In this document: one piece after another, positions 8,323 to 16,370 of the stretch | Position numbering within the stretch: the first letter of the stretch is position 1 | How the letters are laid out: every line of letters begins with the position of its first letter | Source: Streptomyces antibioticus | Lineage (GTDB): Bacteria > Actinomycetota > Actinomycetes > Streptomycetales > Streptomycetaceae | Direction: 5' to 3' | NCBI RefSeq assembly: GCF_001514065.1 | Contig: NZ_KQ948428.1 | Coordinates: 125,305-189,304 of the forward strand | Length of the DNA: 64,000 nt | Translations under genes and position numbers: made by a program | Notes under the pieces: model-generated | Told to the model about the DNA's origin: nothing | Database searches by the model: none | The model's input: only the letters and a program-made list of their open reading frames with translations

Positions 8323-8526
8323 GAAGGAGTCCGGGCGGCCGGCGTGCAGAGACCATTCGCACGTCGGCTGTCCCAACAAGTCATCGACTTGCCCGCCCGG
8401 ACGCCTGCGTCACAGGCAACCTCCCGCGCCACAAAGCGCTGCCGCACACCAAGACCGCCGAACCGACGGCACCGACGTAACCCTCAGCGTCCCTCCCTCA
8501 GGACGCGTATCGCCGGAGGCAACACC
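8323..8526 (+). other. Long 5' leader of ccr
   Basis: About 200 bases lie between the putative ccr promoter and the ccr start. I see no riboswitch consensus. The frame of ccr is open through most of the leader, but no in-frame start there has a ribosome site, so it is best treated as untranslated. Confidence 0.4.
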
Positions 8527-9870
8527 GTGACCACGAAGGACATCCTGGACGCGATCCAGTCGCCGGAGTCGACCCCGGCCGACTTCGCCGCCCTGCCGCT
8601 CCCCGAGTCGTACCGCGCGATCACCGTGCACAAGGACGAGACGGAGATGTTCGCGGGCCTGGAGACCCGCGACAAGGACCCGCGCAAGTCCATCCACCTC
8701 GACGAGGTGGCCCTGCCGGAGCTCGGCCCCGGCGAGGCGCTGGTCGCCGTCATGGCCTCCAGCGTCAACTACAACTCGGTGTGGACCTCGATCTTCGAGC
8801 CGCTGTCCACCTTCGGGTTCCTGGAGCGCTACGGCCGCACCAGCGACCTGGCCAAGCGCCACGACCTGCCGTACCACATCATCGGTTCCGACCTCGCGGG
8901 CGTCGTGCTGCGCACCGGCCCGGGCGTGAACTCCTGGAAGCCCGGCGACGAGGTCGTCGCGCACTGTCTGTCCGTCGAGCTGGAGTCGTCCGACGGCCAC
9001 AACGACACGATGCTCGACCCCGAGCAGCGCATCTGGGGCTTCGAGACCAACTTCGGCGGCCTCGCCGAGATCGCGCTCGTCAAGTCCAACCAGCTGATGC
9101 CCAAGCCGGGTCACCTCTCCTGGGAGGAGGCGGCGGCCCCGGGCCTCGTCAACTCCACCGCCTACCGCCAGCTGGTCTCCCGCAACGGCGCCGCCATGAA
9201 GCAGGGCGACAACGTCCTGATCTGGGGCGCGAGCGGCGGACTCGGCTCGTACGCCACGCAGTTCGCGCTGGCCGGTGGCGCCAACCCGATCTGTGTCGTG
9301 TCCTCGCCGCAGAAGGCGGACATCTGCCGCGCGATGGGCGCCGACGCGATCATCGACCGCAACGCCGAGGGCTACAAGTTCTGGAAGGACGAGAACACCC
9401 AGGACCCCAAGGAGTGGAAGCGCTTCGGCAAGCGCATCCGCGAGCTCACCGGCGGCGAGGACATCGACATCGTCTTCGAGCACCCCGGCCGCGAGACCTT
9501 CGGCGCCTCCGTGTTCGTCACCCGCAAGGGCGGCACCATCACCACCTGCGCCTCCACCTCGGGCTACATGCACGAGTACGACAACCGCTACCTGTGGATG
9601 TCGCTGAAGCGGATCATCGGCTCGCACTTCGCCAACTACCGCGAGGCCTGGGAGGCCAACCGGCTCATCGCGAAGGGCAAGATCCACCCGACGCTGTCGA
9701 AGACCTACTCCCTGGAGGAGACCGGTCAGGCCGCGTACGACGTGCACCGCAACCTCCACCAGGGCAAGGTCGGCGTGCTGTGCCTCGCCCCCGAGGAAGG
9801 CCTCGGCGTGCGCGACGAGGAGATGCGCGCCCAGCACATCGACGCCATCAACCGCTTCCGCAACATCTGA
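8527..9870 (+). CDS. ccr: crotonyl-CoA carboxylase/reductase
   Basis: A 447-residue NADPH-dependent enzyme that reductively carboxylates crotonyl-CoA to ethylmalonyl-CoA, the key step of the ethylmalonyl-CoA pathway and the source of ethylmalonyl extender units. It is a zinc-less MDR protein with nucleotide motif WGASGGLGSYATQFA (about 233-247). The residues known to bind CO2 in the Kitasatospora enzyme have counterparts at N83 (VNYNSVW), F172-E173 (GFETNFGG) and H367 (SHFANY). The GTG at 8527 has GGAGG 8 nt upstream. It is first in the operon with ecm, mcl, mch and mcd, with 17 nt to ecm. Confidence 0.95.
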   Translation: MTTKDILDAIQSPESTPADFAALPLPESYRAITVHKDETEMFAGLETRDKDPRKSIHLDEVALPELGPGEALVAVMASSVNYNSVWTSIFEPLSTFGFLERYGRTSDLAKRHDLPYHIIGSDLAGVVLRTGPGVNSWKPGDEVVAHCLSVELESSDGHNDTMLDPEQRIWGFETNFGGLAEIALVKSNQLMPKPGHLSWEEAAAPGLVNSTAYRQLVSRNGAAMKQGDNVLIWGASGGLGSYATQFALAGGANPICVVSSPQKADICRAMGADAIIDRNAEGYKFWKDENTQDPKEWKRFGKRIRELTGGEDIDIVFEHPGRETFGASVFVTRKGGTITTCASTSGYMHEYDNRYLWMSLKRIIGSHFANYREAWEANRLIAKGKIHPTLSKTYSLEETGQAAYDVHRNLHQGKVGVLCLAPEEGLGVRDEEMRAQHIDAINRFRNI

Positions 9871-9887
9871 GACACCCGGGGTCATAG

Positions 9888-11936
9888 ATGACTGAGCGTC
9901 AGCCCGCCGACGGCGCGCGGGAGAAGGACCGGCCGTGGCTCATGCGCACGTACGCCGGCCACTCCACGGCCGAGGCGTCCAACGAGCTGTACCGGCGCAA
10001 CCTCGCCAAGGGCCAGACCGGCCTGTCGGTCGCGTTCGACCTTCCGACGCAGACCGGCTACGACTCCGACCACATCCTCGCCCGCGGCGAGGTCGGCCGG
10101 GTCGGTGTGCCGATCGCGCACCTCGGTGACATGCGCCGGCTGTTCCAGGACATCCCCCTGGAGCAGATGAACACCTCGATGACGATCAACGCCACCGCCA
10201 TGTGGCTGCTGGCGCTCTACCAGGTCGTCGCCGAGGAGCAGGGCGCCGACATCACCAAGCTCCAGGGCACGACCCAGAACGACATCGTCAAGGAGTACCT
10301 GTCCCGGGGGACGCACGTCTTCCCGCCGGGGCCCTCGCTCCGCCTGACGACCGACATGATCGCGTACACGGTCTCCCACCTCCCCAAGTGGAACCCGATC
10401 AACATCTGCAGCTACCACCTGCAGGAGGCCGGGGCCACACCGGTCCAGGAGATCGCGTACGCGATGTCGACGGCGATCGCCGTCCTGGACGCCGTCCGGG
10501 ACTCCGGCCAGGTGCCGCAGGAGAAGTTCGGTGACGTCGTCGCCCGGATCTCCTTCTTCGTGAACGCGGGCGTCCGCTTCATCGAGGAGATGTGCAAGAT
10601 GCGCGCCTTCGGCCGCATCTGGGACCAGGTCACCCGTGAGCGGTACGGCATCGAGAACCCCAAGCAGCGCCGCTTCCGGTACGGCGTCCAGGTCAACTCC
10701 CTGGGCCTGACCGAGGCGCAGCCGGAGAACAACGTCCAGCGGATCGTCCTCGAGATGCTGGCCGTCACCCTCTCCAAGGACGCACGCGCGCGTGCCGTCC
10801 AGCTTCCCGCCTGGAACGAGGCCCTGGGCCTGCCCCGGCCCTGGGACCAGCAGTGGTCGCTGCGCATCCAGCAGGTGCTGGCGCACGAGAGCGACCTGCT
10901 GGAGTACGAGGACATCTTCGAGGGCTCGCACGTCATCGAGGCGAAGGTGACCAAGCTCGTCGAGGAGTCGCTCGCCGAGATCGAGCGCATCCAGGAGATG
11001 GGCGGCGCGATGGCCGCCGTCGAGTCCGGCTACCTCAAGTCGCAGCTCGTCTCCTCGCACGCCGAGCGCCGGGCCCGGATCGAGTCCGGCCAGGAGAAGA
11101 TCGTCGGCGTCAACATCTTCGAGACGACCGAGCCGAACCCGCTGACGGCGGACCTGGACACCGCGATCCAGACGGTCGACCCGGCGGTCGAGGCCCGCGT
11201 CATCGCCGGCCTCCAGAACTGGCGCGACACCCGCTACCAGCCGCCCTTCAACCACCCGCGCCCCTGCAAGGCGCTGGAGAAGCTGAAGGAGGCCGCGAAG
11301 GGCACCGGCAACCTCATGGAGGCCACCCTGGAGTGCGCCCGCGCCGGGGTCACGACCGGCGAGTGGGCCGGGGCGCTGCGCGAGGTGTTCGGCGAGTTCC
11401 GCGCCCCGACGGGCGTGTCCTCCGCGCCGGTGGCCGTCCCCGCCGAGGAGGGCTCGCCCATGGCGGACGTCCGCCGCAGGGTCGACCTCACAGCCAAGGA
11501 CCTCGGCGTCGGCAAGCTCCGCTTCCTGGTCGGCAAGCCCGGCCTGGACGGGCACTCCAACGGGGCCGAGCAGATCGCCGTGCGGGCCCGTGACGCCGGG
11601 TTCGAGGTGGTCTACCAGGGCATCCGGCTCACCCCGGAGCAGATCGTGGACGCGGCCCTCGCTGAGGACGTGCACGCGGTCGGTCTGTCGATCCTCTCCG
11701 GCTCGCACGCCCAGCTGGTGCCGGACGTGCTGGAGCGGCTCCATGTGGCCGGTGCCACAGATATCCCGGTGATCGCCGGTGGCATCATCCCGAATGGCGA
11801 CGCCGAGCAGCTGAGGGCCGCCGGAGTGGCCGCCGTCTTCACCCCGAAGGACTTCGACATCACCGGCATCATCGGCCGCATCGTCGACGAGATCCGGAAA
11901 GCGAACAAGCTCGACCCCCTGGAGGTCCCCGCATGA
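9888..11936 (+). CDS. ecm: ethylmalonyl-CoA mutase (MeaA-type, B12-dependent)
   Basis: A 682-residue single-chain adenosylcobalamin mutase converting (2R)-ethylmalonyl-CoA to methylsuccinyl-CoA. The N-terminal ~510 residues form the methylmalonyl-CoA-mutase-like TIM barrel (SVAFDLPTQTGYDSDH near residue 45; GTTQNDIVKEY). The C-terminal ~130 residues are the cobalamin domain with DxHxxG (LDGHSNGAEQI, about 551-560) and SGSHAQLVPDV / IAGGIIP. The usual 'methylmalonyl' mutase of Streptomyces is a two-subunit enzyme, so the one-gene architecture and the ccr neighbour indicate the MeaA/Ecm branch. The stop overlaps the mcl ATG (ATGA). Confidence 0.92.
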   Translation: MTERQPADGAREKDRPWLMRTYAGHSTAEASNELYRRNLAKGQTGLSVAFDLPTQTGYDSDHILARGEVGRVGVPIAHLGDMRRLFQDIPLEQMNTSMTINATAMWLLALYQVVAEEQGADITKLQGTTQNDIVKEYLSRGTHVFPPGPSLRLTTDMIAYTVSHLPKWNPINICSYHLQEAGATPVQEIAYAMSTAIAVLDAVRDSGQVPQEKFGDVVARISFFVNAGVRFIEEMCKMRAFGRIWDQVTRERYGIENPKQRRFRYGVQVNSLGLTEAQPENNVQRIVLEMLAVTLSKDARARAVQLPAWNEALGLPRPWDQQWSLRIQQVLAHESDLLEYEDIFEGSHVIEAKVTKLVEESLAEIERIQEMGGAMAAVESGYLKSQLVSSHAERRARIESGQEKIVGVNIFETTEPNPLTADLDTAIQTVDPAVEARVIAGLQNWRDTRYQPPFNHPRPCKALEKLKEAAKGTGNLMEATLECARAGVTTGEWAGALREVFGEFRAPTGVSSAPVAVPAEEGSPMADVRRRVDLTAKDLGVGKLRFLVGKPGLDGHSNGAEQIAVRARDAGFEVVYQGIRLTPEQIVDAALAEDVHAVGLSILSGSHAQLVPDVLERLHVAGATDIPVIAGGIIPNGDAEQLRAAGVAAVFTPKDFDITGIIGRIVDEIRKANKLDPLEVPA

Positions 11937-12892
11937 CCGTCAACCGTCTGCGTCCCCGCCGCTCGTGTCTCGCGGTGCCGGGAAGCAACCCCCGCTTCCT
12001 GGAGAAGGCGCAGGGCCTCCCGGCGGACCAGGTCTTCCTGGACCTGGAGGACGCGTGCGCCCCGCTCGCCAAGCCCGAGGCGCGGCACACGATCGTCAAG
12101 TTCCTCAACGAGGGCGACTGGACCGGCAAGACGCGGGTCGTGCGGGTCAACGACTGGACGACCGAGTGGACGTACCGCGATGTCGTCACGGTCGTCGAGG
12201 GGGCCGGCCAGAACCTCGACTGCATCATGCTGCCGAAGGTGCAGACGGCCCAGCAGATCGTCGCCCTCGACCTGCTGCTGACGCAGATCGAGAAGACGAT
12301 GGGCTTCGAGGTCGGCAAGATCGGCATCGAGGCGCAGATCGAGAACGCGCAGGGCCTGAACAACGTCAACGAGATCGCGACGGCCTCCCAGCGCGTCGAG
12401 ACGATCATCTTCGGCCCGGCCGACTTCATGGCGTCGATCAACATGAAGTCGCTGGTCGTGGGCGAGCAGCCGCCCGGCTACCCGGCGGACGCCTACCACT
12501 ACATCCTGATGAAGATCCTGATGGCGGCCCGCGCCAACAACCTCCAGGCGATCGACGGTCCCTACCTCCAGATCCGCAACATCGACGGCTACCGCGAGGT
12601 CGCCCAGCGCGCCGCTGCCCTCGGTTTCGACGGCAAGTGGGTGCTGCACCCGGGCCAGGTCGAGGCGTCCAACGAGATCTTCTCGCCCTCGCAGGAGGAC
12701 TACGACCACGCCGAGCTGATCCTGGACGCGTACGACTACTACACGTCCGAGGCGGGCGGCAAGAAGGGCTCGGCGATGCTCGGCGACGAGATGATCGACG
12801 AGGCCAGCCGCAAGATGGCGCTGGTCATCTCGGGCAAGGGCCGTGCCGCCGGCATGCAGCGCACGTCGAAGTTCGAGATCCCGGAGGCCTGA
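11933..12892 (+). CDS. mcl: beta-methylmalyl-CoA / malyl-CoA lyase (HpcH/HpaI-CitE family)
   Basis: A 319-residue CitE/HpcH-type aldolase. In the ethylmalonyl-CoA pathway it cleaves beta-methylmalyl-CoA to glyoxylate and propionyl-CoA and may also act on malyl-CoA. The barrel shows SCLAVPGSNPRFLEKA (CoA-binding N-terminus), FLDLEDACAP (metal-ligand region), GIEAQIENAQGLNNVNEI (metal-binding Glu) and GPADFMAS. The ATG overlaps the ecm stop by 4 nt, and mch follows after 5 nt. Substrate assignment is from context, since CitE-like lyases cannot be separated reliably by motif alone. Confidence 0.88.
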   Translation: MTVNRLRPRRSCLAVPGSNPRFLEKAQGLPADQVFLDLEDACAPLAKPEARHTIVKFLNEGDWTGKTRVVRVNDWTTEWTYRDVVTVVEGAGQNLDCIMLPKVQTAQQIVALDLLLTQIEKTMGFEVGKIGIEAQIENAQGLNNVNEIATASQRVETIIFGPADFMASINMKSLVVGEQPPGYPADAYHYILMKILMAARANNLQAIDGPYLQIRNIDGYREVAQRAAALGFDGKWVLHPGQVEASNEIFSPSQEDYDHAELILDAYDYYTSEAGGKKGSAMLGDEMIDEASRKMALVISGKGRAAGMQRTSKFEIPEA

Positions 12893-12897
12893 GCGCG

Positions 12898-13404
12898 ATG
12901 CAGTTCGGACGCACCTACGAGGAGTTCGAGGTCGGGGCGACGTACAAGCACTGGCCGGGAAAGACGGTCACGGAGTACGACGACCACCTGTTCTGTCTCC
13001 TCACCATGAACCACCACCCGCTCCACATGGACACCAACTATGCGGAGAAGACGACGGACTTCGGCAAGAACGTCGTCGTCGGGAACTACATCTACTCGCT
13101 GCTGCTCGGCATGTCCGTCCCGGACATCTCCGGCAAGGCGATCGCCAACCTGGAGATCGAGTCGCTGAAGCACGTGGCGCCGACCTTCCACGGCGACACG
13201 ATCTACGGCCAGACGACCGTCCTCGACAAGTGGCCGTCGAAGTCGAAGAACGACCGCGGCATCGTCTACGTCGAGACCAAGGGCTACAAGCAGGACGGCA
13301 CGCTGGTCTGCGTGTTCCGCCGCAAGGTCATGGTGCCGACCGAGACCTACATCAAGGAGCGCGGCGGCGAACAGCCCGGCCGCCCGGAACTTCAGGAGGG
13401 CTGA
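12898..13404 (+). CDS. mch: mesaconyl-CoA hydratase, single-hotdog MaoC type
   Basis: A 168-residue MaoC-like dehydratase with one hotdog domain. The hydratase signature is recognisable as DHLFCLLTMNHHPLHMDTNYAE, giving the catalytic Asp/His pair. The proteobacterial mesaconyl-CoA hydratase is roughly twice as long (double hotdog), so this actinobacterial form is a short version. It is expected to hydrate mesaconyl-C1-CoA to beta-methylmalyl-CoA. It lies in operon order between mcl and mcd, with 5-nt gaps on both sides. Confidence 0.85.
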   Translation: MQFGRTYEEFEVGATYKHWPGKTVTEYDDHLFCLLTMNHHPLHMDTNYAEKTTDFGKNVVVGNYIYSLLLGMSVPDISGKAIANLEIESLKHVAPTFHGDTIYGQTTVLDKWPSKSKNDRGIVYVETKGYKQDGTLVCVFRRKVMVPTETYIKERGGEQPGRPELQEG

Positions 13405-13409
13405 GCCCG

Positions 13410-14615
13410 ATGGCACGCCTCGCCCAGACCGCCGGTCTGACCGACATCCAGCAGGAAATCCTCTCCACCGTCCGCGACTTCGTGGACAAGGAGATCATCC
13501 CGGTCGCGACCGGGCTGGAGCACCGCGACGAGTACCCGCAAGCGATCGTGGACGGGCTCAAGGAGTTGGGCCTGTTCGGCCTGATGATCCCGGAGGAGTA
13601 CGGCGGTCTGGGCGAGTCGCTCCTGACGTACGCGCTGTGCGTCGAGGAGATCGCCCGCGGGTGGATGTCGGTGTCCGGCATCATCAACACCCACTTCATC
13701 GTGGCCTACATGCTCAAGCAGCACGGCACGCAGGAGCAGAAGGACCACTTCCTGCCGCGCATGGCGGCCGGCGACATCCGGGGCGCCTTCTCGATGTCGG
13801 AGCCGGGCCTGGGTTCCGATGTGTCGGCCATCACGTCCAAGGCGGTCAAGGACGGCGACGAGTACGTCCTCAACGGCCAGAAGATGTGGCTGACGAACGG
13901 CGGAACGTCAAGTCTGGTCGCCGTTCTCGTCCGAAGTGATGAAGGACACCCTGAGGGCACCGCGCCCCACAAGTCGATGACGACCTTCCTCGTCGAGAAG
14001 GAGCCCGGCTTCGGAGAGGTCCGCCCCGGCCTCACCATCCCCGGCAAGATCGACAAGATGGGCTACAAGGGCGTCGACACCACCGAACTGATCATGGACG
14101 GCCTGCGCATTCCGGCCGATCGCGTGCTCGGAGGCGTCACCGGCCGAGGTTTTTACCAAATGATGGACGGCGTCGAGGTCGGCCGCGTCAATGTCGCGGC
14201 GCGTGGCTGTGGCGTCGCTCAACGTGCCTTCGAACTCGGTGTCCAGTACGCCCAGCAGCGTCACACTTTCGGCAAGCCGATCGCCCAGCACCAGGCGATT
14301 CAGTTCAAGCTGGCCGAGATGGCTACCAAGGTCGAGGCCGCGCATGCGATGATGGTCAACGCGGCACGCAAAAAGGACTCCGGGGAGCGAAACGACCTTG
14401 AGGCTGGGATGGCGAAGTACCTCGCCTCCGAGTACTGCAAGGAGGTCGTGGAAGACGCCTTCCGGATCCACGGCGGCTACGGCTTCTCCAAGGAGTACGA
14501 GATCGAGCGCCTCTACCGAGAGGCACCGATGCTGCTGATCGGCGAAGGTACCGCCGAGATCCAGAAAATGATCATCGGTCGCAGGCTGCTCGAAGAGTAT
14601 CGATTCCAGGGCTAG
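13410..14615 (+). CDS. mcd: methylsuccinyl-CoA dehydrogenase (acyl-CoA dehydrogenase family)
   Basis: A 401-residue FAD acyl-CoA dehydrogenase, the last gene of the ethylmalonyl-CoA operon, proposed to oxidise (2S)-methylsuccinyl-CoA to mesaconyl-CoA. Family motifs include FSMSEPGLGSD (about 130-140), the FAD/ETF segment GCGVAQRAFELGVQYAQQR, and IGEGTAEIQ near residue 382, whose Glu fits the catalytic base position. It is shorter than the proteobacterial Mcd. From about 13,900 onward the codon choice becomes visibly less G/C-biased than in the first half or in the neighbouring genes. The ATG at 13410 has AGGAGG 10 nt upstream. Confidence 0.85.
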   Translation: MARLAQTAGLTDIQQEILSTVRDFVDKEIIPVATGLEHRDEYPQAIVDGLKELGLFGLMIPEEYGGLGESLLTYALCVEEIARGWMSVSGIINTHFIVAYMLKQHGTQEQKDHFLPRMAAGDIRGAFSMSEPGLGSDVSAITSKAVKDGDEYVLNGQKMWLTNGGTSSLVAVLVRSDEGHPEGTAPHKSMTTFLVEKEPGFGEVRPGLTIPGKIDKMGYKGVDTTELIMDGLRIPADRVLGGVTGRGFYQMMDGVEVGRVNVAARGCGVAQRAFELGVQYAQQRHTFGKPIAQHQAIQFKLAEMATKVEAAHAMMVNAARKKDSGERNDLEAGMAKYLASEYCKEVVEDAFRIHGGYGFSKEYEIERLYREAPMLLIGEGTAEIQKMIIGRRLLEEYRFQG

Positions 14616-14625
14616 ATGTCCGGAT

Positions 14626-14662
14626 ACGGGGTGTTTTCTTGGAGAAGAAGATCACACCCCGT
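14626..14662 (+). terminator. Nested hairpin after mcd (possible terminator)
   Basis: A 9-bp stem (ACGGGGTGT, 14626-14634, with ACACCCCGT, 14654-14662) encloses a second small stem TTCTT/AAGAA (14636-14640 / 14645-14649). There is no T tract, so it may end or attenuate the ethylmalonyl-CoA transcript before psd. Confidence 0.5.
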
Positions 14663-14785
14663 CAACACACTTCGGCCGCCGACTCGGCTTCCTGGCTTGC
14701 CCAGTTGTGGCCACCGACCGGTACGATCCCCGGAAAGCCGCCGTCCCCCGTCACTGCGCGGCATCATCCGCTACGAAGGTCATCC

Positions 14786-15442
14786 ATGCCCCACAGCCAA
14801 ACCTCTGCACCTCGCGACAGCCAGGTCGGCGTACGCCTCGCGCGCGGAGCATCGCCGTGGCTTCTTCCGACCGTCGCCACCGCAGCCCTCAGCCTGGTGC
14901 GCGCGCGCAAGTCCGGCGCCGCCAAGGCCGTCGCCGTGCCCGCCACCGCGCTCGCGGCGGGCATGCTGTGGTTCTTCCGCGACCCCGAGCGCGAGATCGC
15001 CACGGGCCGCGTCATCTCGCCCGCCGACGGTGTGGTGCAGAGCATCATGCCGTGGAAGGACGGCCGCACCCGCGTCGCGATCTTCATGAGCCCGCTCAAC
15101 GTCCACGTCAACCGCGCGCCCCTCTCCGGCACGGTGACGTCGGTCGAGCACATCCCGGGCGGGTTCGTGCCGGCGTTCAACAAGGAGAGCGAGAACAACG
15201 AGCGCGTGGTCTGGCATTTCGACACCGAACTCGGTGACATCGAGATGATCCAGATCGCGGGCGCGGTGGCCCGTCGCATCGTCCCCTACATCCCGCAGGG
15301 CACGAAGGTCGAGCAGGGTGACCGCATCGGTCTGATCCGCTTCGGTTCGCGCGTCGACATCTACCTGCCCGAGGGCGTGGATGTCGCGGTCGAGGTCGGT
15401 CAGAAGACCGTGGCTGGGGTGACTCGCATTGACCGTGATTGA
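14786..15442 (+). CDS. psd: phosphatidylserine decarboxylase
   Basis: A 218-residue short-form phosphatidylserine decarboxylase proenzyme that makes phosphatidylethanolamine at the membrane. Self-cleavage to give the pyruvoyl cofactor is expected at Gly-Ser188 in IRFGSRVDIY. Other family segments are FFRDPER, ISPADGVVQSI and FMSPLNVHVNRAP. One hydrophobic N-terminal stretch (about 25-65) fits membrane association. The ATG at 14786 has GAAGG upstream. It overlaps the start of pssA by up to 14 nt. Confidence 0.92.
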   Translation: MPHSQTSAPRDSQVGVRLARGASPWLLPTVATAALSLVRARKSGAAKAVAVPATALAAGMLWFFRDPEREIATGRVISPADGVVQSIMPWKDGRTRVAIFMSPLNVHVNRAPLSGTVTSVEHIPGGFVPAFNKESENNERVVWHFDTELGDIEMIQIAGAVARRIVPYIPQGTKVEQGDRIGLIRFGSRVDIYLPEGVDVAVEVGQKTVAGVTRIDRD

Positions 15443-16283
15443 TCCTGAGACACAGGCGGGCTGGGTGCCCGGTGCCGACGAGGTGGACGACGAGGAGGAG
15501 ATGCCCCTTTCTCTCCGCCTCTCAATAGCGGACACCCTCACCCTCGGCAACGCCACGTGCGGCTTCATGGCGGTGTACTTCACCACCACCGGCATCCTGA
15601 TCCCGGACCTCACCGGCAGCCCGGCGACCGGCATGACCCGCCACAGCGCGGCCACCGCGGTCATCCTGATGCTGTGCGCGGCGGTCTTCGACCTGTTCGA
15701 CGGCCTGGTGGCGCGCAAGCTGCGCTCCTCGCCCATGGGCGCCGAGCTGGACAACCTCTCGGACCTGATCAGCTTCGGTCTGGCGCCGGCGTACTTCGTC
15801 CTCGTCTACGGCATGGTCGCGGACGACGCGCACCAGCGGGTGGCTGCGGTCGGGGCAATCGTGGTGCTCTTGGCCGTGGTGCTGCGACTGGCCAGATTCT
15901 CCTGCGTGACCGTCCCGAACGGCATGTTCCAGGGCATGCCCTCGCCGTTCGGTGCGCTGACGGTGGTCTCGATCGTCCTGCTGGAGCTGCCCTTCGTGGC
16001 GACGCTCCTCGCGATCCTCGGCACCGCCTGGCTGATGGTGAGCCGGGTCGAGTACCCGAAGCCGCGGGGCCGCCTCGCGGTGGCGATGCTGACCTGGATC
16101 GTCGTGTCCATGGGCCTCCTGGCCGCCTGGGCCTTCGACGCTCCGAGCGGTCAGCTCCTGCTCCAGACGGGCTGTGCGCTCCAGCTGGTCACCGGCGCGG
16201 TCATCCCGCTGTTCGCCACGGCCCGCCGGGTGAACAACTTCCGCGACAACCGTCGCGAGGCGCGGGCGGCGCAGCTGCCGTAA
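15429..16283 (+). CDS. pssA: CDP-diacylglycerol-serine O-phosphatidyltransferase
   Basis: A 284-residue integral membrane enzyme that makes phosphatidylserine, the substrate of Psd. The CDP-alcohol phosphatidyltransferase motif D-x2-D-G-x2-A-R-x8-G-x3-D-x3-D is complete (DLFDGLVAR through ELDNLSD). About seven hydrophobic segments follow an acidic, soluble N-terminus. The start is TTG 15429 or GTG 15435; GGGGTG at 15415-15420 favours the TTG by spacing. It overlaps the psd stop, as expected for a coupled pair. Confidence 0.9.
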   Translation: MTVIDPETQAGWVPGADEVDDEEEMPLSLRLSIADTLTLGNATCGFMAVYFTTTGILIPDLTGSPATGMTRHSAATAVILMLCAAVFDLFDGLVARKLRSSPMGAELDNLSDLISFGLAPAYFVLVYGMVADDAHQRVAAVGAIVVLLAVVLRLARFSCVTVPNGMFQGMPSPFGALTVVSIVLLELPFVATLLAILGTAWLMVSRVEYPKPRGRLAVAMLTWIVVSMGLLAAWAFDAPSGQLLLQTGCALQLVTGAVIPLFATARRVNNFRDNRREARAAQLP

Positions 16284-16292
16284 CGGCGTGAA

Positions 16293-16326
16293 AGAAGGCC
16301 CGAACCGATTCCGGTTCGGGCCTTCT
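16293..16326. terminator. Strong terminator hairpin between pssA and livK
   Basis: A 14-bp perfect stem (16293-16306 with 16313-16326), extendable by one G-C pair, has a short loop in between. It lies between the two convergent stop codons and can serve both strands, although no clear T tract is present. Confidence 0.8.
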
Positions 16327-16330
16327 GCGT

Positions 16331-16370
16331 TTCCTCAAGGGCCGTACGTCTTCCTCAGGGGCTGTACGTC
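16331..16370. repeat. 20-bp tandem duplication at the livK 3' end
   Basis: Two adjacent 20-bp copies (16331-16350 and 16351-16370) differ at two positions. The second copy contains the livK stop codon and last codons; the first lies just beyond the stop. Confidence 0.75.

Noticed and set aside
8311..8526. Extended N-terminus for ccr
   Set aside because: The frame is open but the extra residues match nothing in the family, and the residue numbering of known Ccr active sites fits the GTG at 8527.
9871..9887. Cobalamin riboswitch in front of the B12-dependent mutase gene
   Set aside because: Only 17 bases separate ccr and ecm, and no riboswitch-like fold was seen in the ccr leader either.
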